A DNA stretch of 64,000 nt from Myxococcales bacterium (GTDB lineage Bacteria; Myxococcota_A; Polyangia; Palsa-1104; JAEUJZ01): contig JAEUKA010000100.1 of the NCBI GenBank assembly GCA_016794465.1, positions 85,542-149,541 of the forward strand, in the 5' to 3' direction. Below, in pieces: positions 18,789-26,370 of the stretch. The first letter of the stretch is position 1, and each line of letters starts with the position of its first letter. Both the position numbers and the translations under genes were made by a program. The notes beneath the pieces were generated by a model. The model was not told the origin of the DNA. It ran no database searches and saw nothing but the letters and a program-made list of their open reading frames with translations.

Positions 18789-20330
18789 ATGACGGAAACC
18801 GCCGCCCACAGCTCGCAACAGCCTTTCGAGCCACCGCTCACGACGCTTGGCAAGTACTGCCCAAGCTGTCACAGCGTCTATTTGCCCCCCGAGGCTGAGG
18901 CCAACTACTGTGCCAAAGACGGCGCCCAGCTGCTGATCGAGCAGCGCATCTTTGGTGGCAAGTACGTCCTCGGTGAGCCGCTCGGATTTGGCCACATGAG
19001 CGAGGTCTACGTCGCCACCCAGGCGAGCATCGGACGACGAGTCGCACTCAAGCTGCTACGCAGTGAGCACGCCACCAGTGGAGAGATGCGCAAGCGCTTC
19101 GAGAGAGAGGCCCAGATTGCCAGCTCGCTCGATCACCCAAACGCCGTCACCATCTTCGATAGCGGCCACACCAGCGACGGCCAGAGCTATATCGCGATGG
19201 AGCTGCTGAGCGGCGAAACGCTCGACCGAGTCATTCAGCGCGAAGCCCCGATGTCGCTGCCACGCGCACTTGAGCTGCTAATCCCCGCCGTCCGAGCCCT
19301 CGCCGCCGCCCACAGCCACGGGATCATTCATAGAGACGTGAAACCCGAAAATATTTTTGTGGCTCGGAAGCCGCTTTCGGTGGGCGCGGAGGAGGTTGTC
19401 AAGGTTCTCGACTTTGGCATCGCGCGGGTGTTGGGACGGAAGACGCGGGTGACCTCGACGCAGACTGCGCTGGGCACGCCGCACTACATGGCGCCGGAGA
19501 CGCTCCAAGGCGAGGAAGCCACCACCCAGTCGGATGTCTATGCGGTGGGCGTCATCCTCACGGAGATGCTTACCGGCAAGCTGCCGTGGGGGGAAAGCAG
19601 TCGCTCGGATGTCTCGGCAGTGATGGCACGGATGGTGTCTCAGCCTCATCGGCTGAGTGCACTGCTGCCGGGAACGCGTCATCCGCCGGATCTGCAGCCG
19701 GCACTCGACCAGTTTCTGTCGCAACAGCTGGAGGACCGACCGGTGGACTGCGCGGTGGCACTGCACATCCTGCTACAGCTGAGCAGTCCGAGTGGCACGT
19801 CGCTACCGCCCGCCGCGTCGTCGATTTCTCTGCCGCCGCTTAGTGACTCGCGGCCCGGGCCAATCACCCTCCCCGCCCCAGATTCGTCCCCGCTGGTGGA
19901 GACGCCTAGCCAAGAGCGCGCCACGCGGCCAATGCGCAGCGCAACTGCTGTGATGAACAGTCACCGCTCCCAACACACTTCGGACCGCTCGCGCTGGCTG
20001 GTGGTGGTGCTGGCGATGGTGGGTAGCCTGGTGACGCTGTGGCTGTTCAAAGCGAAGGTGCGGTCGCTGCCGAAGTCTCCAGCGCTGGCCGCAGCGATTG
20101 CCCCGGCACCGCAGCGGCGCCTGTTTGTTCCAGACGGCGCAACCACAGCAGAACCTCCGCCAGCGGGTGAACCTACAGAACCTCGCAAAACAGAGCCGCT
20201 CAAACCGGAGCCCGTTCCGCAGGTCGCAAAGCCATCCCCTGACAAGAGCAAGCGCCCATCAAGAGGACACCGCGAAAAGCCAGTCGACCCCCCGAACCTG
20301 GCATTTCCCCTTGATACCAAGGGCTACTAA
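18789..20330 (+). CDS. Ser/Thr protein kinase with N-terminal zinc-ribbon
   Basis: A 513-residue Hanks-type kinase. A short zinc-ribbon-like element comes first (CPSCHSVYLPP...YCAKDG, from Cys24). The kinase domain at about residues 57-320 has a degenerate Gly loop (LGEPLGFGHMSEVYVA), VALKLL, HRDVKPEN, DFGIARV and GTPHYMAPE, so it should be active. A Pro/Ser-rich juxtamembrane region precedes one TM helix at about 402-420 (WLVVVLAMVGSLVTLWLF). The outside tail is short and rich in Pro, Lys and Glu and carries no sensor domain. It is typical of the expanded kinase set of myxobacteria. It ends five bases before the oppositely oriented tRNA-Ile. Confidence 0.9.
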   Translation: MTETAAHSSQQPFEPPLTTLGKYCPSCHSVYLPPEAEANYCAKDGAQLLIEQRIFGGKYVLGEPLGFGHMSEVYVATQASIGRRVALKLLRSEHATSGEMRKRFEREAQIASSLDHPNAVTIFDSGHTSDGQSYIAMELLSGETLDRVIQREAPMSLPRALELLIPAVRALAAAHSHGIIHRDVKPENIFVARKPLSVGAEEVVKVLDFGIARVLGRKTRVTSTQTALGTPHYMAPETLQGEEATTQSDVYAVGVILTEMLTGKLPWGESSRSDVSAVMARMVSQPHRLSALLPGTRHPPDLQPALDQFLSQQLEDRPVDCAVALHILLQLSSPSGTSLPPAASSISLPPLSDSRPGPITLPAPDSSPLVETPSQERATRPMRSATAVMNSHRSQHTSDRSRWLVVVLAMVGSLVTLWLFKAKVRSLPKSPALAAAIAPAPQRRLFVPDGATTAEPPPAGEPTEPRKTEPLKPEPVPQVAKPSPDKSKRPSRGHREKPVDPPNLAFPLDTKGY

Positions 20331-20334
20331 CGAG

Positions 20335-20408
20335 TGGGTGCACCTGGATTCGAACCAGGGACCTCAGCCTTATCAGGGCTGCGCTCTAACCAACTGAGCT
20401 ATGCACCC
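20335..20408 (-). tRNA. tRNA-Ile (GAT anticodon)
   Basis: On the minus strand the sequence folds as a complete cloverleaf of 74 bases: acceptor GGGTGCA/TGCACCC with discriminator A, D-arm GCTC/GAGC, anticodon arm CAGCC-CTGATAA-GGCTG with GAT at the centre, and T-arm CCTGG-TTCGAAT-CCAGG. CCA is not encoded. It stands alone, not in an rRNA operon. Confidence 0.96.
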
Positions 20409-20587
20409 AAAGCGCGTGTGAGGATTGGCTTACTAACATGCCGTTTTTGGAGCTGTAAAGAAAAATCCTCGGGCGCTTCTTTTTTTGTCGGAGAGCGGTG
20501 GGCAGTAGCGAAACGGAGCGGTTCCTCGCAGTGAATCCGCAGCCAGAGCAGCCGCGTCACTTCGTCACTGCCGACCAAAAAACAGCG
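20409..20587. promoter_or_regulatory. tRNA upstream region with weak promoter
   Basis: On the minus strand TTTACA at about 20453-20458 and TAGTAA about 18 bases downstream lie in an AT-rich patch upstream of the tRNA. The -10 match is poor. A T-run at 20478-20486 has no convincing stem. Nothing else is seen. Confidence 0.3.
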
Positions 20588-21871
20588 CTACGCGACCGTG
20601 TAAATTCGTCGCTCCTGGGTGTCGATGCCAGAGAAGCGCGGCGAGCGATCCGCCTGGCTCAGCGCTGCCCCAATCTTGGCCGACGACGGTAGCTCGGAGG
20701 GACGCTGATCGGCGCTGGCATCGTTACGGCGCAGCTCTTCATAGACCGGGATGGCCAGGCGCTGACGGTTGGCGAGAGTCGAATCGACGGCGGACTGGGC
20801 AATCTGAGCGGCAGCCGTTGGCAGAACGCGGCCAGCAAAAAACTCTGCGGCACAGCCCGAGCCATAGCTAAACAGGCCGATCCTCTTTCCGGCCAGCTCG
20901 GTGGCTTGGTGATACAGCAAGGACAGCAGTGCCAGATACAGCGAGCCGGTGTAGATGTTGCCGACCTGGGACGGTACCCGCAGCGAGGGCTCGACCTGCT
21001 CGGCGAAGCTCTTCTCGGCGGCTTCTTCACTCATGCCATCCAGCTGGCAGCGACGCTGGTGCGCCTTACGGGCCATCTTGCCGTACGGAACGTGGTAGCA
21101 GGTCCGGACCAGCGGCTCGTCGCTCTCACTCAGGCGCTGCCACTCCGCATAGGCCCCGGTCAGCGCGTCGAGGTAGCACTGCACCGAAAACTGACCGTCG
21201 ACGAGCGCATCCTTGCGATAAAGTGGCCGCCAGAAGTCATGTACGTCCTGGGAAAAGCAGCCGGTGATGCCGGGCTCCAGCTCGACGAGGCGCGGATTCT
21301 CACTGATCAACATCGCGACGGCGCCCGCTCCTTGGGTGGGCTCGCCGGCTGAGCCGACGGAATAGCGCGCAATGTCGGTACAAACGATCAGTGCACAGCG
21401 GCCACGAGCCGATCCAGCCGCCAGCCAGTCGATCGCGTTAAGCAGACCAGCCGTACCGCCGAAGCAGGCATGCTTTGTCTCGAACACGCGGCAAGCAGAC
21501 GGCAGCCCGAGCAAGCCATGAAGATAGGAAGCGATGGGCTTGGAGTGATCGACGGCGGTTTCGGTACCGACGATGCACAGTCCGATTTCCGATGGCGAAC
21601 GACCGGCGGCTTGCAGACAGCGACGCGCAGCTTCCGTCGCCAGCGTGACCGGATCTTCATCCGCATCGGCCACCGACATCTGCAGCACCCCGAGTCCTTG
21701 GGTGTACTTGGACGCCGGCACGCCACGAGCCGCTGCCAGATCGGCCAGATCGACATAGCCGCGCGGCACAGCAAAAGCCATCGCATCAATGCCGATCGAA
21801 CGCCGGGGAGCCGCTGCAGCCGGTTGCGATGTAGGTGTGGTCGAAGAAATAGAGCGTTGGTCTTTGGTCAT
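20588..21871 (-). CDS. hydroxymethylglutaryl-CoA synthase
   Basis: A thiolase-fold enzyme of 427 residues from the ATG at 21871; a TTG 30 bases upstream is possible. The catalytic Cys lies in ETKHACFGGTAGL. Other family signatures are the general-base Glu region VGTETAVDHSKP, the catalytic His region CYHVPYGKMARKAH and the C-terminal FSYGSGCAAEFF. It condenses acetyl-CoA with acetoacetyl-CoA to HMG-CoA, the first committed step of the mevalonate pathway used by Myxococcota. Polyketide beta-branching homologues exist, but there are no ACP or enoyl-CoA hydratase genes nearby, so isoprenoid synthesis is preferred. It is monocistronic. Confidence 0.88.
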   Translation of the reverse strand: MTKDQRSISSTTPTSQPAAAAPRRSIGIDAMAFAVPRGYVDLADLAAARGVPASKYTQGLGVLQMSVADADEDPVTLATEAARRCLQAAGRSPSEIGLCIVGTETAVDHSKPIASYLHGLLGLPSACRVFETKHACFGGTAGLLNAIDWLAAGSARGRCALIVCTDIARYSVGSAGEPTQGAGAVAMLISENPRLVELEPGITGCFSQDVHDFWRPLYRKDALVDGQFSVQCYLDALTGAYAEWQRLSESDEPLVRTCYHVPYGKMARKAHQRRCQLDGMSEEAAEKSFAEQVEPSLRVPSQVGNIYTGSLYLALLSLLYHQATELAGKRIGLFSYGSGCAAEFFAGRVLPTAAAQIAQSAVDSTLANRQRLAIPVYEELRRNDASADQRPSELPSSAKIGAALSQADRSPRFSGIDTQERRIYTVA

Positions 21872-22075
21872 GCTGGGCGTGTTCAGCAAGGCAGGTGCCA
21901 AGCGCTCTGGCCCGGGCCGCGCACAGATCGCGAAAGGTTCTCAGTCGAAGAACAGCTCCGCCGGAAGTCTCATGGTCCGACCGTTTGACCGACGCCATTT
22001 GCGCATTCGCACCGAAGGAGCGCCGCCGCACGAGCGCACCGCCCCCTGTTCGTTTCCTAGTCTTTGAAGATAAGA

Positions 22076-22102
22076 TTGACCTGGGGGCACAAAGCGTAGG
22101 AT
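22076..22102 (+). promoter_or_regulatory. candidate promoter of the CXXCH lipoprotein pair
   Basis: TTGACC at 22076-22081 and TAGGAT at 22097-22102, 15 bases apart, end 38 bases before the ATG at 22140. The spacing is shorter than ideal. Confidence 0.3.
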
Positions 22103-22139
22103 GCACGCGCTCGCACTTCATACGAAAGGAGCTGTGACG

Positions 22140-22643
22140 ATGAACCTACGAACTTTTTTTGCCCTGCTGGTTGCCGTGCCTCTTGCCGCTTGTGGCCAGG
22201 TCGCCGACCTGGATGCGGTCCCGCAAGCCAAGGTCGGCTGCGAGACGCCCACCGAAGCGCAGCTGAATGCCAGCGAAACGATGTTGCCGGGCCGGAACTG
22301 CATGTCTTGCCATGTCTCGTCTGGCCAAGCGAAAGACGAGCCGCTCGGAACAGGCGGGACGGTCTATGGCGCGCGCAACACCAAGACCTGCAACACCGGT
22401 GGAGTCGATGGCGTGACGGTGGATCTGCTTGACCCGGCCGGAAACGTAGTCGCAAGCACCAAGACCAATGCCGCTGGCAACTTTCACTTCCCGCCGACCG
22501 CCACCAACTTCAAGAACGTGTCGGCACGGGTTACCAAGGGCTCCATGACGATGAAGATGACCACGCCCGTCGATGTCTCGGTGGGCTGCGCGACTTGTCA
22601 TTGGGCCACTGGTAATGCGGGGGACCGCATATACATCCAATAA
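22140..22643 (+). CDS. lipoprotein with two CXXCH haem motifs (first of a pair)
   Basis: 167 residues; GAAAGGAG precedes the ATG at 22140. A lipobox (LAAC) with Cys near residue 18 predicts a lipid anchor. Two haem-c motifs, CMSCH (about residue 54) and CATCH (about residue 150), lie at opposite ends of the mature protein. Between them is a small beta-rich segment (GVTVDLLDPAGNVVASTKT, AAGNFHFPPT) resembling a carboxypeptidase-regulatory-like fold. The segment before the first motif, ETMLPGRNCMSCH, recurs in the next gene as TMLPGRVCGACH, showing recent common ancestry. It is predicted to be a periplasmic or outer-membrane electron-transfer or redox protein; the partner is unknown. Confidence 0.75.
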   Translation: MNLRTFFALLVAVPLAACGQVADLDAVPQAKVGCETPTEAQLNASETMLPGRNCMSCHVSSGQAKDEPLGTGGTVYGARNTKTCNTGGVDGVTVDLLDPAGNVVASTKTNAAGNFHFPPTATNFKNVSARVTKGSMTMKMTTPVDVSVGCATCHWATGNAGDRIYIQ

Positions 22644-22667
22644 TGATGACTGAAAGGAGTAGTCACT

Positions 22668-23282
22668 ATGAGTTCGCATCGTGGTAGGAAGCCGCTCGGT
22701 CGGCTGTTGGCGTTAGGCTTTTTCGTGTCTCTGTTGGGGGTGGGAGCTTGCGGAAACGACGACGGACTGACGGTAACGGCCGAGGCCCAAGCCAGCTGTG
22801 CTGGTGAGGAGCCGACCGATGCCATGAAAATGGCTGGTGCCACGATGTTGCCGGGTCGTGTCTGCGGAGCTTGTCACCGGACCGGCGGCCAGGCACAGAA
22901 CTCGCCGTGGACAGTGTCGGGAACGGTCTTTAGCGGCAAGAACTCGGCCTGTAACTCCTCAGAAGGGCTGTCCAACATCTTCGTCGAGATCCTCTACGGC
23001 CAAGATGATCCCCAAGGCGCCTACAAGGCTGGCGCCATTCAGCCCAACGGCAAGCTGAAGACCAACTCCGTCGGCAACTTCTATAGTGCCCAGAAGTTCG
23101 TTGCCCCGATCCGCGCCCGTATCTGCGAGACGGCGGGGGCAGACTGCAGCAGCGCCACTCGTGTGCAGACGATGACGCTCAAGGTCGGCGCTGACCCGGT
23201 CACTGGCGCCACCCAGCGAGTCGACTGCAACCTGTGCCACTACGCCAACGGGCAAGCACTGACCCGCATCTATCTGCCGTAG
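22668..23282 (+). CDS. lipoprotein with two CXXCH haem motifs (second of a pair)
   Basis: 204 residues, 24 bases after the previous gene, with GAAAGGAG before the ATG. Signal and lipobox end at GVGAC. CGACH lies at about residues 65-69 and CNLCH at about 187-191, again flanking a beta-rich insert (NIFVEILYGQDDPQGAYKAG). It is a paralogue of the first gene with the same order of elements, but the insert is longer and has extra Cys (ICETAGADC). The two are almost certainly co-transcribed. A di-haem relay or a pair of subunits is possible; no oxidase or reductase gene is adjacent. Confidence 0.75.
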   Translation: MSSHRGRKPLGRLLALGFFVSLLGVGACGNDDGLTVTAEAQASCAGEEPTDAMKMAGATMLPGRVCGACHRTGGQAQNSPWTVSGTVFSGKNSACNSSEGLSNIFVEILYGQDDPQGAYKAGAIQPNGKLKTNSVGNFYSAQKFVAPIRARICETAGADCSSATRVQTMTLKVGADPVTGATQRVDCNLCHYANGQALTRIYLP

Positions 23283-23449
23283 CTTCGCCGCTCCGCTTTG
23301 GTCTGTCGCTGCTCACTCGGCCATCGCCGTCGAGTGAGTATGACCCCGACCGACTCCTCCATACCGCAAAAGTCCGGCATCCCCAGAGGCACTCTGCGAC
23401 GGAGGAAACCCCGCAACCCCAGAACTCCCTTGTGGTAAGCTGCTACCTT

Positions 23450-24868
23450 GTGGCGCAGCTCTACTCTCAGGCCCGCGAAGTCCTTCTGAAGCTCGTCTAC
23501 TACGGGCCAGCCGGAGCCGGAAAGACCACGGCTCTGACCCAGCTGCACAAGCTGCTTCGACCCGATGTACGCGGGCAGATCGTCTCGGTGAACACGGGGG
23601 CCGACCGCACGCTGTTCTTCGACTTTTATCCACCGCCGCCGCCACTGCTCGGGGCACCGGTCCATGCCCAGATCTTTGCGGGCTCGGGCAGTGTCCAGAA
23701 TGAATCGACTCGACGCGCCCTGCTCGCGGGCTGCGACGGCGTACTTTTTGTTGGAGACAGTCGTTCCGGTCGCGAACCCGACAATGGCGCCGCACTGGAA
23801 GAGCTCCGGACCTGTCTGCTCGATCTTGGGATGCGCATCCAAGATGTGCCGATTGTAGTGGCCTGGAACAAGCGCGACCTGTCCGATGCCGTTGCGCTTT
23901 CGGAGCTGGAAACTGCGTTTGCCATCAACCGCTCACAGTCGCTGCCCATGATTGCTACGGCGGGTCAGGGCGTGTTCGATTCGTTTCGGATGCTTGCAAC
24001 GGAGGCCTTGGCGAGCGCGCTGCGCAAGCGACCGGAGCTTGGCCAAAGTGCGTCGATGCCAACGAGCGATCACTCGTTTGGCAATGACATGGTGACCGCG
24101 CGACGGATGCTGGCGGCCCAAGAAGCCCAGCTGTCGCTGAAAAATCTGGTCGGTCGCTACACACTCGATCAGCCGCTGCGCATCGATGAGTCGGCGCTGG
24201 TTCGCGAGCAAGCTGGGCGATCGCAGGAAGTCATGCCGGTGAGTGGACTGTCGGCGCCGCCTCTGCCGGGGCTGGAGCAGTCGAACGATGCGATCATGGC
24301 ACTACGTATCGACGGTCAATCCTCGGCGGGGCTGGAAGAAGCGATCCGTCCCTGGGCGAGCCGTCCACCGCGCCCCACCTCTCCGCCCCCGGAAGTGACC
24401 GCAGCGCCGGGAAATGCTCGTCCGCTCGGGCCCTCGGCGCTCGATAAGACCATGCCGGGGGCAAGGCTGGCGCAGCGGAGCAAGCCACCACTGGCCACCC
24501 AGCCACCGAGGATGGAGTCGAGCAACCGCGACCAGGGGATCAGCATGCTGCTCTCACCGGGGACGATGCGAGCGCAGGTGCAAGAAATCGAGCGGCTGAT
24601 CCAGTCGACTCAGTACGTGCAGGCGGTGCGCCGGGCGATCAGCATCTTCTTTTCGCTGCAAGTGAGCGACTCGACCCGTGATCCGGATGAAGGTCCGGCG
24701 TGGCGGGCGCTGGCGCTGGGACTGCCGGCTGATCGCTACCTGCGCTTTCGCCAAGCCGGCCACGGTGCGGAAAGCAGCAAATCGACCGTCGAAGATGCCA
24801 TGTTTGCGCTGTTCTTTCTCATCGATGCGGTGATGCGTAAGGAAGCCAGCAGCAACCGCTCGGGCTAG
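23450..24868 (+). CDS. MglA-like small GTPase with long C-terminal extension
   Basis: 472 residues from a GTG at 23450, chosen because MglA proteins begin shortly before the KLVYYGP strand; a GTG at 23432 is also possible. The P-loop is YYGPAGAGKTT, the G3 region is altered (FFDFYPPP), and the G4 motif is AWNKRDL. The Ras-like domain covers about residues 1-190. The remaining 280 residues are partly disordered (APGNARPLGPSALDKTM), then end in a helical domain (QVQEIERLIQSTQYVQAVRR). MglA proteins switch polarity or serve as generic signalling GTPases in these bacteria. No GAP (MglB/roadblock) gene is adjacent. Confidence 0.8.
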   Translation: MAQLYSQAREVLLKLVYYGPAGAGKTTALTQLHKLLRPDVRGQIVSVNTGADRTLFFDFYPPPPPLLGAPVHAQIFAGSGSVQNESTRRALLAGCDGVLFVGDSRSGREPDNGAALEELRTCLLDLGMRIQDVPIVVAWNKRDLSDAVALSELETAFAINRSQSLPMIATAGQGVFDSFRMLATEALASALRKRPELGQSASMPTSDHSFGNDMVTARRMLAAQEAQLSLKNLVGRYTLDQPLRIDESALVREQAGRSQEVMPVSGLSAPPLPGLEQSNDAIMALRIDGQSSAGLEEAIRPWASRPPRPTSPPPEVTAAPGNARPLGPSALDKTMPGARLAQRSKPPLATQPPRMESSNRDQGISMLLSPGTMRAQVQEIERLIQSTQYVQAVRRAISIFFSLQVSDSTRDPDEGPAWRALALGLPADRYLRFRQAGHGAESSKSTVEDAMFALFFLIDAVMRKEASSNRSG

Positions 24869-24957
24869 CTGCCCCAAGATTCCCAAGCAGTCCTCCGATG
24901 TGTCCGCGCGCCAAGCTGTGCTAAGAGGTGGCCGGTGCGTAGTCGAGGTTCGCTGCG

Positions 24958-25752
24958 GTGAGTCGAGGAATCGAGGTGTTCGAGGCGCTGGTAGAGGCGA
25001 GCGCTGCCGTCGAAGCGGTGGTGCTCTGCACGGTGATTCGGACCGCAGGCAGCACTCCGCGCAAACACACCGCCCGAATGATGGTTCGCGGAAGCGGCGT
25101 CATCGTCGGTACCATCGGTGGCGGTCGAGTCGAAAGACAGATCGTCGAGCATGCGCAGAGGCTGCTCGCACAAGGCCCTACAGCGACGAGCGAGCGCGTC
25201 CGATATCACCTTACCCACGAGCTGGCGATGTGCTGCGGCGGAGAGATGGAGATCCTGATGGAGCCGATTTTTCCCGATCCGCTGGCGATCGTGTGCGGTG
25301 GTGGTCACGTTGCCAAGGCTCTCTTGCCCCTGCTGCCAGCGCTCGACTTTGCGCCGATTCTCGTCGAGGATCTTCCGGAGCTGGGCAGTCCCGAGCGCTT
25401 TCCGAACGCGCAGCGCATCCTCGACAGCTTCGATGTCCGTGACTGGACCGGGATTCCCCTCGACGAGCGCTGCTATGTCGTGGTGGTCACGCGCGAGCAC
25501 TCCACTGATCAAGCCATCCTCGAGCAGCTCCTCGACAAGCCGCTGGCGTATCTGGGGATGATTGGCTCACAACGCAAGGCGGGGACGTTTCGGCAGCGAC
25601 TGCACAACAAAGGGTTTACCGAAGCACAGCTCGCCAAGCTGCACGCGCCGATTGGCCTATCGATTGGGGCCGAGACACCGGCCGAGATCGCGCTGGCGAT
25701 CGCCGCCGAGCTAACGGCCGTTCGCAGTGCCCGCCGCTCCGGGACGAGATGA
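24958..25752 (+). CDS. XdhC/CoxI family molybdenum-hydroxylase maturation protein
   Basis: 264 residues from a GTG. The N-terminal XdhC domain shows CTVIRTAGSTPRKHTARMMV, VGTIGGGRVER and the Cys pair in ELAMCCGGEME. The C-terminal Rossmann domain shows IVCGGGHVAKAL, VVVTREHSTD and YLGMIGSQRKAG. XdhC proteins bind and sulfurylate Mo cofactor for xanthine dehydrogenase-type enzymes. The stop overlaps the start of the nucleotidyltransferase gene (ATGA), forming a maturation pair. No molybdenum hydroxylase is in this window. Confidence 0.88.
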   Translation: MSRGIEVFEALVEASAAVEAVVLCTVIRTAGSTPRKHTARMMVRGSGVIVGTIGGGRVERQIVEHAQRLLAQGPTATSERVRYHLTHELAMCCGGEMEILMEPIFPDPLAIVCGGGHVAKALLPLLPALDFAPILVEDLPELGSPERFPNAQRILDSFDVRDWTGIPLDERCYVVVVTREHSTDQAILEQLLDKPLAYLGMIGSQRKAGTFRQRLHNKGFTEAQLAKLHAPIGLSIGAETPAEIALAIAAELTAVRSARRSGTR

Positions 25753-26336
25753 GCCAGGCCCTGATATTGTGCGCCGGTTCGTCGAGCCGGATGGGTCAGC
25801 CAAAAGCGCTGTGTCCTCTCGCTGGACAGACAATTCTTGGCCGAATCGTCGCGACGCTGGCAGCGGTGGGCATTCAGTCGCCCCAGGTAATCGTCGCAGC
25901 TCCTCACGGAGACACCATCGCGGCGTGGCTACAGGCCCAGTCACTCTCGTCGGTGCAGCTGCGATGGAATCCTCATCCCGAGGACGGCATGCTGTCGTCG
26001 ATTCAGTGCGGCTTGGCACAACTTTCACCGTCGCTCTCCGGCACGCTGCTGTGGCCGGTCGATGTGCCGCTCGTCAAGGCTCAGACGGTGCGGCGCTTGC
26101 TCGATGCCGATGCTGAGCGACTCGTGGTACCGACGTGCGGCGATCGTGGCGGACATCCGGTCTGGCTGCCGCAGGCACGCTTTGCCGAGGTCTTGGCGCT
26201 ACCTCGTCAATCGTCGCTACGCGCGCATAGGCAGAGCCATCTACCCCTGCGAGTTGCCGTCGACGATCCGGAAATTATGTTGGACTTAGATACACCTGAG
26301 GAGCTGGCTCAGGCCGAGCAGCGGCTGCGGCGGTAG
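25749..26336 (+). CDS. MobA/MocA-type molybdenum cofactor nucleotidyltransferase
   Basis: 195 residues. The N-terminal nucleotide-binding motif ILCAGSSSRMGQPKAL, DVPLVKAQT at the metal site and the HPVWLP segment are typical of MocA-like CTP/GTP:molybdopterin transferases. It is translationally coupled to XdhC, so the pair probably prepares Mo cofactor (cytosine- or guanine-dinucleotide form) for a hydroxylase encoded elsewhere. Confidence 0.85.
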   Translation: MSQALILCAGSSSRMGQPKALCPLAGQTILGRIVATLAAVGIQSPQVIVAAPHGDTIAAWLQAQSLSSVQLRWNPHPEDGMLSSIQCGLAQLSPSLSGTLLWPVDVPLVKAQTVRRLLDADAERLVVPTCGDRGGHPVWLPQARFAEVLALPRQSSLRAHRQSHLPLRVAVDDPEIMLDLDTPEELAQAEQRLRR

Positions 26337-26370
26337 CCAACGGGACGTGGGGTCGATACACTCAGAAACT

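Noticed and set aside
20588..21871. HMG-CoA synthase as part of a polyketide beta-branching cassette
   Set aside because: No ACP, decarboxylating ketosynthase or enoyl-CoA hydratase genes are nearby, and Myxococcota use the mevalonate pathway for isoprenoids.
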